The position numbers were made by a program, and so were the translations under genes. 64,000 bases of DNA from Morinoia aosen (taxonomy: Eukaryota; Arthropoda; Malacostraca; Amphipoda; Talitridae), in assembly GCA_030386875.1 (NCBI GenBank), contig CM059566.1, positions 40,088,068-40,152,067 of the forward strand, given 5' to 3'. Of the stretch, positions 47,191 to 58,400 are shown piece after piece. Under the pieces are notes generated by a model that was not told the DNA's origin, ran no database searches, and saw only the letters and a list, made by a program, of their open reading frames with translations. Every line of letters starts with the position of its first letter. Positions within the stretch are counted from its first letter, which is position 1.

Positions 47191-47424
47191 TTATTATGTA
47201 TATTTCCCAATTTTATTATTTTTTGTAGCTCCATTCCGCGTAATTTCACTCCAATTTTCCCTAGACCTTCATTAATTGAGGCCATATCCCGTCCCTCCTC
47301 CCACACACTCACCCCACATTCCCCAAGTCCCCCAAAGCTCCCCACCGGAGCCCACTCCCCACGCCGGCGCCACGGTGTCCCGCCGCTGTCACGGCCCCTG
47401 GAAGACACCCAAAGTGGGAGTGCT

Positions 47425-47525
47425 TCCCCATGCTACCTCCTCCCCAAGGTTTTCCCATGCTTCCTCCTCCCCAAGGCTTCCCCATGCTTCCTCCTCCCCA
47501 AGGCTTCCCCATGCTTTCTCATGCT
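47425..47525. repeat. Tandem repeat, 27-bp unit CCCCATGCTTCCTCCTCCC, ~4 copies
   Basis: The unit is followed by CAAGGCTT. The period is divisible by 3, so both strands show open frames (proline/serine-rich and glycine-rich) that are artefacts. Confidence 0.92.
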
Positions 47526-47629
47526 TTAACGTGCCGATCGGAATGTTGAATAACATTAACGTGCAGGTGAGGTCGGTGTTACTCAGCGCTGACTCAGCAC
47601 TGATGAAACTTTTGTTACTCGACCGACAG

Positions 47630-47865
47630 GCTTTTGGGTGTCAAGTTGTCACAAAACCGACATGATTTTGTGCGTCAAGTTGTCACAAAACCGACATGAT
47701 TTTGGGCGTCAAGTTGTTATAAAACCGACAGGATTTTGTGCGTCAAGTTGTCACTCAACCGACAGGATTTTGTGCGTCAAGTTGTCACAAAACCGACATG
47801 ATTTTGGGCGTCAAGTTGTCACAAAACCGACAGGCTTTTGAGCGTCGAATTGTCACACAACCGTA
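47630..47865. repeat. Tandem repeat, 34-bp unit, 7 copies
   Basis: The unit is GTCAAGTTGTCACAAAACCG plus ACATGATTTTGTGC. Starts follow at 34-bp steps from 47641. Confidence 0.94.
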
Positions 47866-48185
47866 ACACAAAAGTGTGTCGTCAATATACGTCGTCAGTC
47901 TATGTATTGTGACACGCTTTTGTGTGGCATGAGCTGATACGACACACGTAAGTGCGCCAACACTGTGGTTTAGTCAAGATAATTTCACATAAATGTTTCA
48001 CTTTCTGAGGCTGGATACTGATCACACTAATGTGCAGACATTATAATGAAGTTTGATGCAAAAATAGCAAGTACCTTAAGGTTTATGGCGAGAACTATTC
48101 TACATTCATAAAATTCAAGCACATTTCAGCTTTGAACAACAATTCTATGACCGTTTGAAACGTGAATATGTGTTTTGAGGATTGC
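47866..48185 (+). repeat. Dispersed repeat D3, copy 1
   Basis: It shares CACTTTTGTGTGKCAT, a TACGACACACTTAA/GTAAGTG stretch, TTTCACATAAATRTTTC and TTTGAAACGTGAATAT with 61835-62230. The left part is palindrome-rich (ACACAAAAGTGTGT). It may be a DNA transposon remnant. Confidence 0.6.
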
Positions 48186-49656
48186 TTTAAGCGTTGGAGG
48201 AGTTGGGATGCTGCAGTTGAGCAGTGTTACTGCCATTGTGGTAAAGGGATAAGAGAATTTTGGAGCGTTAGGATGTTGGATTTTCCGAATAGAAAGTGCA
48301 GTAGAGAATTGGGATATGGTAGTGTTGGGAGTTAGAGCGTTGGTATTGACATTTATGTACTTAAAGCACTGTGCAAAATAGGCGCAGATATTTTACAGGA
48401 ATGATGCTGATTTTAATATTAATTCACTGTTTAAAATACACACACAGCGTCTTTACACATCCGCTGTACACAAAGCATGTTTTGAAAACAAACACAACGA
48501 AAGTTCCACTACCGGCACAAGAAGGAAGGGGAAGGCCTGGATCATTAAATGGATTAGTTGTCTTCTTGAATAATTGGACAATTTCAGTCGGACGAAGGAC
48601 TAATGAGACCTTTTTCTCGCCAAGTAAACCTACATTTTCATCAGGCGGTAATGTCGGTGTCGATTTTGACCTTCTTGTAGGCGTCTGAACCCGTGAAAAC
48701 ACTCTTTGAACCCTTTAAACCTTCTCGATTCTTTTGATCTCGATCCTCTCCTGCTACCTTATCAACTCACTAAAACTCTCTTTCCACCACCTGTGCTTGT
48801 GGAGGAAGATTAATTCTTCCGCGGATAAACACTCACATCGGCTTCTTGAGTCGCGTATTTCTTGGAGAGGAAAGCCAGTTAAAGTAATTGAAAATAGGGC
48901 TTCAGCGCAGAACGTTTTTATCAGTTATTTTGGAAGCTGATTTGGGAAATTCGAGTTGTTTGAGAGTAATTTACTAATCGGTTTTTGGACGCTACAGATC
49001 GACTCACCATCAAATAAGACGAATGAAAAATTGGGTTCTTGCGTGGACTTGCGAATGTTTCGCTTGAAATTAGATCTCAAATTATCAATGAATTATATTT
49101 TGCCTAGGATATTAGACGTTGAATTGTGTTGGTGAGCATATTCTTTTGTCTCGAATTTTGGACGAGAAATTCCGGACAGGAAATACAGTAGTATGATTAT
49201 AAAATATCCTTAGCCTCGAGTACGAGGAAGGAATTTGTACAGTTATGAATATCCTTTCATCTCGAATTTATGGCAAGAAATTCTTTCAAAATTTCCTATG
49301 CCTCGAATATAGGGCATGAAATTGTAAAGTTATGAATATATTTTGTTTAGAATATTAGATTCACGCTGAGATATTGTATGAATATTAAATTGTCCTTATC
49401 TCAATGATCCTTCTGAAAATTGTGTGGCTGCATTACACCCCGCAGCATACCTGTTTCAGCCTTCAATGCAAGAACGTAAAATCGATTTCTACTCAAACAC
49501 TACAACTTCAAAAACCTTGATTACTGATTACGAAACTTGAATAGATATTATACGTAGCTGTCTGCACCCAAAAAATGGGAGTACAGATTAATAATTAACA
49601 CTGTACTTTTAAACTCTACATTTGTACTATTAAAAATTTGTGTGGAAGACTGCTCT
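48186..49656. other. No supported gene
   Basis: An open frame at 48371-48688 (105 codons) has a hydrophobic start but no splice sites, homology I recognise or flanking exons. The stretch 49100-49330 has CTCGAATTTWGGRCRWGAAAT echoes of an old repeat. Confidence 0.45.
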
Positions 49657-49885
49657 TTAATACGTTAACCGCCATTTGAGACACAGGTGGTACACGCTGA
49701 GAATATTCATAATGGTGCTGACCGACCAGCAGCCAAAAACTCAATTTTCATTAATACTTAAATCAAAGCTAAATCAAGGTACGATTCACTTAATGTTTGC
49801 TATCTTCAAATTGCTTACTACAATGATCTTTAAATTTGAGTTGAATTTACAACTTTAGTTTAACCCTTGTTGGTTAACGTGTTAA
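49657..49885 (+). mobile_element. MITE M1, 229 bp
   Basis: The left end is TTAATACGTTAACCGCCATT; the right end TTGGTTAACGTGTTAA is close to its inverse. It contains ACAGGTGGTACACGCTGAG and GGTGCTGACCGACCAGCAG. Confidence 0.83.
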
Positions 49886-50819
49886 TGCATAGTGTTAGTG
49901 ATGTCTCTTCCCCTCACTAAGCTCAGAGCAGAAACTTCAAAAGACTTGAGGAGCATCTCAAGTACTACAAATAATAATGGGAAGAAAGTGCATCTTCAAT
50001 CCAAACATTCCCTATTCTCTCCAAGACCGCCAAAGAGTACCACTGAAACTTGATGTTTACTCTAACAACAAAATTCAATTTCCGCATCCTTCGTGGAGCG
50101 CCCATCCCTAATTGCAGGCGTTAGAACTAGGCCCCAGAACGCCACGGAGCATCTTAGTGCTCAAGATATTAGACCAGCGAGTTATCCATTAGAGTTGAAC
50201 GGCCTCTTTGAAGTGCCGTCTTTCGTAAAGCTCCGCTTCGGCTAACTCGGTTTAAAAGCCCCCGAGTTTCCTTAGTGGAGGGGCTGAAGAATCTCAAACA
50301 CCGAACTATGCCCTACCTAATGAAGAGAGCGTAATGAATTACTTATTAAAACTTCAGTGAGTTCGTTTGTTTACAACCCAAGAGCTTCCTGTTTTCTTCG
50401 GCGACGTCGCGAAAGAAGTAGAGCGTGAAATTTTCGAGCCTGTGAGACAAGAGCTCTTGTGTTTTCTCGAGAAATGTTTTACCATGTTTTGTTGACGGAA
50501 TTTTAGCTTTAGGTAAAATTCATTGTGATAGTACAAATTCATATTAATATAAATGATGCCTCTCAGAACTTGGTAATTTTAATTTGAAAGTTTCTCGAAC
50601 ATTAGAAGGCAAAGTTAGAGAAAAAATACTGGCGTAGTTTTATCTCGTGCAAAGTTTGTTGAGAGCTTGAAAAGAAAAAGATAGAAAAGTACTTTTTTCA
50701 AGCAGTTTAAGTTTCATTCTTGTTTTGCAGTTCGCTATAATATACGTTAAAATGTTCTATAAGTTTCTTAAGGGGTGTTATAACTTCATTTAATTGAGCC
50801 TTATTGTGTTTTAAACAAG
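49886..50819. other. No gene seen
   Basis: The stretch 50080-50310 is relatively GC-rich but has stops in all frames and no repeat. Confidence 0.45.
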
Positions 50820-51000
50820 ATAAGCTGAAAGCCTTCACGGATCAAAAGCCAGTATCTATCAAAGGCCTTCATGGACGAAAAACTATTTTCTGTCTAAGAT
50901 CTTAGTCGAAAGCCTTTACGGGTCTTGACCTTCACGGATCAATAGCCCTGCTGTGTCAAAAACATTGTCTATAGATCAAAAAAGATCAAGGTCCTGAAGC
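50820..51000. repeat. Degenerate AAAGCCTTCACGGATCAAAA repeat
   Basis: There are four or five partial copies, including CAAAGGCCTTCATGGACGAA and CTTGACCTTCACGGATCAAT. Confidence 0.75.
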
Positions 51001-51012
51001 CTAGTTAGTGAG

Positions 51013-51431
51013 TTACACACGTAAACCGCTATCGGTTAAAACTAAAGTTCGATATTTACTTCAAATTTAAAGGCGATTGTAGGGAGCAATTTTGAAAATG
51101 GGAAACATTAAGTGGATCGTACCTTCATTTAGGTTTGATTGAGTATTTATGAAAACTAGTCCACCCATCTTAATTTGAAGTAAGAAAGAAGGCGAAATGA
51201 AATAAAGGCCCTAATAATTAAACAAATTCAATCTCTCGAGAGTTAGAGAGGCCGAGCTTGTATCACAGATACGCTCATCACACACGTTCGGCTGGCGCTT
51301 CGGACTGACAGACGGACGCGGCTCTTATTATAGTATAGATTGAGATTGTGACTACTATATAGTCGGTCAGCAGCATTAGGAAAGTTCCCTCCGAGTACCA
51401 CCGGTCGGTCGTGTGGCAGTTAGCGTGGTAA
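51013..51431 (-). mobile_element. MITE M1 split by a Helitron-like insertion
   Basis: The MITE halves are 51013-51155 and 51340-51431, about 235 bp together. The ends have decayed (TTAC on the left, GTAA on the right). The interruption falls inside ATTTATGAAAA^TTGAGATTG, which is continuous in other copies. Confidence 0.8.
51156..51339 (-). mobile_element. Non-autonomous Helitron-like element, 184 bp
   Basis: On the minus strand it starts TCTATACTATAATAAGAG and ends GGTGGACTAG. It interrupts a MITE precisely between A and T with no duplication, as expected for a Helitron. It aligns with 93-273 over its whole length (shared CTGTCTGTC, GATACGCTCATCACAC and CTCTCGAGAG). The precise empty site in other MITE copies makes both boundaries exact. 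Confidence 0.82.
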
Positions 51432-51438
51432 AACACTC

Positions 51439-51668
51439 TTAACGCGTGGACTGCAATAGCCTTGAACTGAAGTTCAATATTCAACTCAAATTTGAAGTCA
51501 AAAGTTGTAAGCAGTTTTGTTAATACCAAACATTAACTGGGTCCATTAAATTCTATTAATTTTGAAAAATTGTTAAAATTTTTTCAAACGACCTATCGAT
51601 GCGTCGTTTCGTAGCAGGAAGAACTTGAGCACGGCCCATCGGTGGGTCTACCGCAAGCACCGTGTTAG
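51439..51668 (-). mobile_element. MITE family M2, ~230 bp, most complete copy
   Basis: It starts TTAACGCGTGGACTGC and ends GCACCGTGTTAG (last base of TTAA changed). The left half resembles M1 (ACTGAAGTTCAATATTCAAC). The right half differs and holds CGACCTATCGATGCGTCG followed by GTTTCGTAGCAGGAAGA and GGCCCATCGGTGGGTC. It sits 8 bp from the M1 copy on its left. Confidence 0.68.
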
Positions 51669-52235
51669 GGCAAAAACAACTCCTAACGCCAAAAAGCTCG
51701 CAGTCTGTAATCTAACGAAGCCCTGCTTTTCCATCGGCCAGTCCAAGGCTTGCTGCATTCCTAATTGCAATTCCAGAGAAGCTCTTCCTTGTTTTCGGCA
51801 TCATTTTGCCCCGGTTTATTGGCCTAGCTAAATTCCGTACATTTTCCGCGCCAGGGATTGGGCTACGTAGGCGGCGGTGGCGAGCAATCGAAGACTTGAT
51901 TTACCTCCTTTTGCGAGTCTTCTTTTCAAGATCCTCATAATTCCTCATTTCATTCAGGATGCTCAACTGAAAGACTGCCGTGATTTTTCAAACGAACAGC
52001 GATAAATTTCCAGACTCTCGCATCCAAAAGTTCTGTATGACTTGTGTGTGGAGATTTTTAATACGTTTCCAGCATTTCATTCTTCAAGCTGAGTTTTGTT
52101 CAGACTTTGTCCGGTCTTAAAACTTTGCCTGATGATAAGCTACTTGGCAAGTAGAATTTCTAAAATTCTTCGTAGACGATATAATTTTTAAGGACATGCG
52201 TTACTTATGTTCTGTTACGCACAGAGCATAGACAG
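51669..52235. other. Unassigned sequence
   Basis: Nothing recognised. Confidence 0.5.
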
Positions 52236-52460
52236 TTAACACGTTAACCGCCACGTGAGTCACCGGTGGCACACGGAGGGAATATTCATAATGCTTCTGA
52301 CAGACAAGTAATCACAAACTCAATTTTCTTAAATACTTAAAGCTAAATTAAGGCACGATTCAGTCAACGATGGATATTTTTAAAATTGCTATCTACAATT
52401 GATTTTAAATTCGAGTTAAAAACTGAACTTTAGTTTAACCCATGGCGGTGCACGTGTTAA
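52236..52460 (+). mobile_element. MITE M1, 225 bp, best terminal inverted repeats
   Basis: The left end TTAACACGTTAACCGCCACG and the right end ATGGCGGTGCACGTGTTAA are clear inverses inside TTAA. The interior has GTCACCGGTGGCACACGGAG. Confidence 0.87.
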
Positions 52461-52999
52461 GAATTATCTCAGCCATTTGCCCTCACTCTGTACCAGTGAT
52501 GTTCGTAAGACACTCATGCTTTACTGAAATTTAATCTTTACTTTACTGAAGTTCAATGGCTTACTGCAATTATTATTTCTTCTTGTTTTTCCGATGATCA
52601 ATTTTTGAAATCTCCTTGGTTAATTGCTGGATGCTTTTTCTACACTTCTATTTATACTTCAGAAGGGAACGCTTATCACGGGTTGTACATCGCCAAGAGG
52701 TATTAATGTCCGTCCAATATTAGTAATGAATAAACATTTCAAATCTCGAGGAGTGAGCGTTTTCATGCTGGCGCAGTCAGCTACACAAATCTTTAAATGA
52801 AAGTCAAATAAAAAAAAGCGATGGAACAAACATTCAATAAAAATATTTTCTGTGTTCAACAACTTGAATAAAACAATTAAAATTCATGTGTGGCGTGCCT
52901 ACTCTTGACTGATGTACGATATTCAAAACCATTTAACACTAAAAAACTTTGTTAGTCAGTTTCCAATTTTTACCGCATTGAAGAACTTCATTGTAACAT
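52461..52999. other. Unassigned sequence
   Basis: Nothing recognised. Confidence 0.5.
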
Positions 53000-53105
53000 G
53001 AAGTGCAGCAACATGCTTAAACAAGGAGAGCAGCAACATGCTGCAACAAGGAGTGCAGCAATGTTTTGCAGCAACGGGCTGCAACAAGTAGTGCATCAAC
53101 AACCA
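53000..53105. repeat. Short GCAGCAACATGCTGCAACAAG repeat
   Basis: Three or four copies of a ~30-bp unit containing GGAGWGCAGCAACATGCT. Confidence 0.85.
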
Positions 53106-53174
53106 TTACTTGACATGGAAGAGGTCATACTTCTCGCTCATCCTGACAAGGAAGCAAGCAGTTTCTAGCCGCTG

Positions 53175-53500
53175 GTGTTCCTGCTGCTTTCACTGCTTGC
53201 TACACATTCTTGCAGCATCACGCTCAAGGTTATTGCTGCTTTCACTGCTTGCAACATATCCTTGCAGCATCACGCTCAAGGTTATTGCTGCTTTCACTGC
53301 TTGCAACACATCCTTGCAGCATCCTTGCAGCAAGGTTATTGGCTTTTCACTGCTTGCTGCACATTCTTGCAGCATAATACTCAAGGTTATTGCTGCTTTC
53401 AGTGCTTGCTACACATCCTTGCAGCATCACGCTCTAGATTATTGCTGCTTTCACTGCTTGCTACACAGCCTTGCAGCATCACGCCCAAGATTATTGCCGC
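53175..53500. repeat. Tandem repeat, 52-bp unit, ~6 copies
   Basis: The unit has CAAGGTTATTGCTGCTTTCA, CTGCTTGCWACACATCC and TTGCAGCATCACGCT. Open frames of 174 and 147 codons here are the translated repeat. Confidence 0.94.
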
Positions 53501-54281
53501 TGCTACAAGAGTTCATCATCAGACCAGGGCTGACTACGACTCGAGTCTTATGCAGGTCGACGACATCTTCTTTGCGCTCTGTGTCGGAGTTCGAGGAAGA
53601 TTTAACTCCCCGGGCTGACGTTACGCGCCTCTGAATTCATAAGAGATGGCCTGCACAAAGTCAACTTTGATGGATTTTGTTTAAGAGTTGCGGTTATTTG
53701 CATGCAAACTGCCGGTGCTGCCTGGCGGGGATGTGATGTATGGTCCAGGAGTCGGTGTTGGACCGGGCATAGCTTGGCGCGGGAATGGGAGCTGCCAAGT
53801 GTTGGGAATCATTGGTCGGTAAATTTGAAGTGCTGGCTGAAATGCCGTGACGAAATGCTAGAAATTACATACAAGGGGAGAATTGGACTGGGGCTTGATA
53901 CGGGCCGGAAATTGTTGGAGCTGATGTTTGTACGGGAAACTGGCTGAGGAAGTTTATTTTGTACGGGAACTGGATTTTGATCTCTTAGATTGAAATGAAA
54001 CTTCGAAAGGGTCGCCAAAATTGAATTGAAAATTGTATTTGACTATTAAATCACACAGTAAATTAATTATAATAAATGAAATTGGCACTAAATTCAGGCT
54101 TTCAAATTAGGCTAGGAAATGGGTTTAGAGCAGTTAAATTGGGTTACGTTCAGATCTACGAACCATACTGGCACATTGCACCTGAATTCTACTAAGTTGG
54201 ATGCGTCGAAAGTGCTCACGGTTCAACTAGCATAAGGTTCCACCTCAAAGCACATGTTGCCTCTAGTATACTATGTGCATT
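53501..54281. other. No gene seen
   Basis: The stretch 53700-53950 is GC-richer with an 81-codon frame, but without splice, signal or domain evidence. Confidence 0.45.
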
Positions 54282-54709
54282 TCTTAAGGATGACAGATAA
54301 AAATTTCATTATACTGAGTACGTTTAGATTCATACAATTACGGAAGAGAAATCAAACCTCTTATGGAATAGAAATCACGGTCACCTTGCTCAAAATCACT
54401 GTCTTGTAATTTCAGAGCAAACGCGACGGACAATTCATAAACCAAAAAGGAAGATAAACTTTTTTGAAAGCTAGCATCTCTTGTTTGCTTTCAATAAAAA
54501 TAGGAGAGCAAAAATCACTGATAAAAATTTCATTATACTGAGTACGTTTAGATTCATACAATTACGGAAGAGAAATCAAACCTTATGAATTGTCCGTCGC
54601 GTTTGCTCTGAAATTACAAGACAGTGATTTTGAGCAAGGTGACCGTGATTTCTATTCCATAAGAGGTTTGATTTCTCTTCCGTAATTGTATGAATCTTAA
54701 GGATGACAG
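54282..54709. repeat. Insertion-like segment with a perfect 115-bp inverted repeat
   Basis: The arms 54326-54440 and 54583-54697 are exact reverse complements over 115 bases, with a 142-base loop. In addition, 54296-54359 and 54520-54583 are an identical 64-base direct repeat, the second running straight into the right arm. The segment is bracketed by TCTTAAGGATGACAG at 54282-54296 and 54695-54709, a 15-bp direct repeat like a target-site duplication. RNA from either strand would form a long perfect hairpin. Confidence 0.93.
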
Positions 54710-54737
54710 CATTGCATGAGCATCTATCCCAACCCAG

Positions 54738-54953
54738 ATAACACCTTGACTGAAGCGTGCTCACTGAGGGAATTTTCGCTGTGCAATGGACCCACCGTAG
54801 GTTACAAATTCAATTCTCACTAATACTAAATCAAAACTAAATGAAGACGCGACCCATTCAATGTTTTTCATATTTCCCCTTGAAATCTAAAATCTCCTAT
54901 ACCTTGAGTTGAATACTGAACATCAGTTTCCCCCACCGCAGTCAACGCGTGAG
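54738..54953 (+). mobile_element. MITE M1, ~216 bp, decayed ends
   Basis: The order is kept: ACACCTTGACTGAAGCGTG, AACTAAATGAAGACGCGACC and CCCACCGCAGTCAACGCGTG. Flanking TTAA is no longer intact, and the CACCGGTGG motif is lost. Confidence 0.68.
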
Positions 54954-57009
54954 CTTCTTTTCCTGGAACCGAGATCTTTACCCGGAACCGTATTCACGCG
55001 TGCAAGTCATAAAAATATCACGCTGGCGCTGTGCCGTTCGGTCCGTGGTCCAGGTAAGCATGATACCGAGTGTTGCGTCCGAGAACATCTTGCCTCATGA
55101 CACGCGTGGGTTGCACGAGACACTCAGTGTGTCCGTACTGGAGAGCCAGCGATTTTCTTGTTTAATGGCATCAGTGACGTTCATCAGAGCATGGCTGAGC
55201 GTGGAAGAGGATGATTGAGGGTGGGTGAGGAAAGAGATCTGGAACAAGAGCACACGATTAACTTTGGAGGACCGAACCAATGTGCTCGTTTTATTTGTTT
55301 TTAGCAATTTACATTTCGCAGCAGGTCTCCAAAATTGCAGAATAGAAACAGTTTTGTTAGCACCTTATTTAGAGCTATCGTGGCTTTCATCAGTCGCGTT
55401 TTTCACCATTAATACGAATTTGAATCCCCCTAATTTAGAGCTCCATCTCGAGTACGCTCAGCAACTCTATTTCTAGTCGGACCCTCTGCAGGTGTGAAAG
55501 TTGAACTACTGCATAACTCGCTCTTTTTAAAATTAATGATTTTGCATCATCTTTATTGGAAGTAAACTGTTTTTCTTTTCTTTCTTTCTTTTCTGCAAGG
55601 GAGGTTGGTGAGCGTAGAGCACCGGGGGGTTCTACGACTAACAGGGTGCGAATTGAATTTTTCAGACTTCAAAGCTCTTTGATCCCGAGCCCACAACTTG
55701 ATGTAAACGTTTATCAAACAGCATGCAAAAACAAAAAACAATTGACAGTATGTACCAAAAAAATTATCTTAATATCCAATAGATCTCAAGTGTTCTGTAA
55801 AATAAGAGAGAAACCCTTGAGGGCAGGGAAAATTTATTGTAACAAAAACGTGCTTTTGTGCTCCGTCGATTCACCTGTTCATTTTCTCTCCTAAATGCAT
55901 TGATTTTTGAGAATCATACGTTAGGCACGCAAAATGCGTATTAACATTTAAATGGCTTCATTGCAGGAGCAACATACCTTACTATGAAGCTATAAAAACC
56001 TCAGTTCCACTGTAGTTATAAAGCTGCAATCACGAGAAAATCGACGATTCTGTGATACTACTGAAAATGCAAACTAAAGCAATCAGTCCATTCGTGTAAT
56101 CGAAAGAACCGAGTTTCTTGAATAAAATGCAGTCCTGTGATCTAGAGAACGGAAATTGAAATTCTAGATGGAATAATCGAGTGAAGCACAGCCTTCGTTC
56201 GATGAACGCCGATGTTAGGGCTCTTCTCCAGTCTCGTTGAAAGATTCAGGGCAATCCCCGCAGATTTTCATGTTACTGCGGCATGCATGGGAATTTTCAA
56301 TCTGAAGATGGCCGGCGGCCTGCATCTGACTTGGATATAAATTCCATTCGTTTTCTTCCTTATGGAGGCCGTCTGCATACACGAGGACCACTTGTGCTCT
56401 TTTTTGATTGCAGCGAATTGAGCACAGAATTCATAGGCTCAAAGGAAACCTCTTCGGTCGTAGGTATTTTGAGTGAAGTTCATATATTTGAAAGATTTTT
56501 GCCCTTACCACAGATGCACATCGTTACAAGTAAAACACTAGAATATATTTAAGAACTAACATACTTCAGTATTAGGATTATGTGTCAAATAAACAAAAAA
56601 GAAGCTAAGGCAACCTATCGGGAGATGGACAATTCTGAAGCAACATGAATGATGTCTTAGTACATTTTTGTATCTATCTTAAAATTAGTTGATCTTATCA
56701 GACAGAGTATTTTTTATTAAACTCAGATAAAATACAGTTTAACAGTCAGGTCAAAATTTTGGTCAGAAATACTTCACGTGTGTATGTATGTAAAGTATTT
56801 CTGTGAATGAACATGTACACTCACATATACACATGCACATCCTCTAACACATGTACATAGACATTTATACTCATGTAGGCTCGTGGCTCTTTGATGAGGG
56901 TTTTACCACCCACCACAGTATTCACGGTAAGGAGTGAAGTTCGTAGACCGTACATTGATGGTTTTTCTTAATGAGGTCTTCGCTTTTCCTTTAGCCTTCA
57001 TCATTCTCT
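54954..57009. other. No supported gene
   Basis: One strong donor-like CAG|GTAAGC at 55053 follows an open stretch, but I find no acceptor or recognisable peptide, so no exon is called. TACATG/CACATGTACAT-rich sequence lies at 56770-56870. Confidence 0.45.
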
Positions 57010-58400
57010 CAATTAAAATTTGAGATCATGTCTAGGCTCAAGCTTATTTTTGAGTGCTGAATTTGAGGGAATATTGCAAACGTTATTTGGGATGGAATTC
57101 CAGCATTTGGAACCAGCGAGAAAAAACTGCAGATTTATCTTTCAGTGATACGGGACTATATATTTGCTTCTATAGCTCCCCAAAAAGTCTTGGTTGTAAG
57201 TTTGAACGTTAATTTGCGGTTAGAGTTCAGAGATTTTTTCTTATTTTGATCATGTTGTGTACGAAATTTCCGATGGAAAATCGATTGTAGTCGGAGAGTT
57301 TCAAAATTTTTAACTTCTCAACACGTTGGTTGCGATGTGAGCCGCTGATGTACACGGAAGTAATTTTCATAACGCTGCTGTTCGACCAGTAGTCACAAAC
57401 TCAATTCGTATAAATACTGAATAAAAGACAAATAAAAGTGAGATCCCGTTAATGTTTACCATTTTCAAAATTTCTTACTACAATTTACTTTAAACTTGGG
57501 TGGGATATTGAACTTCAGTTCAATCCATCGCCGTCAACGTGATTAAGGAATTGTTGGTGTAGGTGTAGGAGATACTGTACTTCCAAATTTTTTTTTGTGT
57601 GTCGGGAATACTGCTCGTTTTTTTATGTGTCATGCAAGACTTCAATGCTATATTGGATGAAGGGATGAATCAATGTTCTGTAAATGATTTTTAGTGCATC
57701 CTTTGGTAGGATGGGTCTAACTTTGAGAAAAAATCGAAATGATTTGGATTTGTTATTATAAAAAAATTTGAAACCGTCTGCTTTTTGAATTTTAGCGATG
57801 CTAATCATTATACTATAGAAGGTGATGTATTTCCTTGTTAACGTAGAGGATATATTAAGTCTAAATGACATTGATCAAATATATTTTCCTGGAGCCAAAC
57901 CAAAACACTTTTTAGTTTCTGACTAATTTGTTTGGAGATGTCTACACTTTTTTCGGAAAAAATCATACACAATGAGCTGTCATTCACAAAAAGTATTAAT
58001 TTCTAAAATGATGTTTGTTTTACAATATCGTTTATAATAATGAAGAATAGCTAGGGGTCCTAGAACTGATCCTTGAGGGACGCCAGGAGTTATATTTTGC
58101 AGTGCTGGATTTGAACAGTCAATAACTACGTATTGTTTGCAGTTTTTAAGGCCGGATTTGAACCCTTCGTTAAGAACACCTCCAAATTAATTAAGGCACT
58201 GTAGCTTGGGTAAGAAAACGGTATATTTTGATGTACACATCAATTGCTTTTTGAGGTCGAGGAAAATTGAAGGAACTAGGTTTCTTTCTTCAATTCTTGA
58301 ACATTGGAATTTTGGATTATTTATAATGGTTTGAATTCTTAATTTTTGCGAACCAAACGGATTTGCTTGTCATAGAGGAATGATTAAGCTCCTCATTAGA
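57010..58400 (-). mobile_element. Decayed LINE reverse transcriptase (Jockey/CR1-type), interrupted by a MITE
   Basis: Reading the minus strand from 58400 down gives the reverse-transcriptase order. YDKQIRLVRKN matches the usual QYGFRKN region. IFLDLKK is a broken motif A. CKQYVVIDCSNPALQNITP leads into an intact GVPQGSVLGPL (58052-58084). LFVNDSSL at 57979-57990 replaces the catalytic FADD, so the enzyme is dead. VLVWLQENIF follows, then LPKDALKIIYRTLIHPFIQY near 57660. Beyond the MITE come KILKLSDYNRFSIGNFVHN and the typical C-terminal GSKCWNSIPNNV. Stops and frame changes are frequent. Confidence 0.87.
57318..57546 (+). mobile_element. MITE M1 inserted in the LINE remnant, 229 bp
   Basis: The left end TCAACACGTTGGTTGCGATG and right end CGCCGTCAACGTGATTAA fit the family. 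LINE coding motifs continue on both sides, which shows the MITE arrived after the LINE. Confidence 0.8.

Noticed and set aside
48371-48688. 105-codon plus-strand frame with a hydrophobic start
   Set aside because: There is no recognisable domain, no splice partners and no downstream exon, and an equal-sized frame exists on the opposite strand.
53110-53634. 174-codon plus-strand frame rich in C, H, S and L
   Set aside because: It spans the 52-bp tandem repeat, and a second frame over the same repeat encodes a similar peptide.
54949-55053. Possible exon ending at CAG|GTAAGC
   Set aside because: There is a good donor only. The upstream sequence is a MITE end, and no acceptor or convincing peptide was found.
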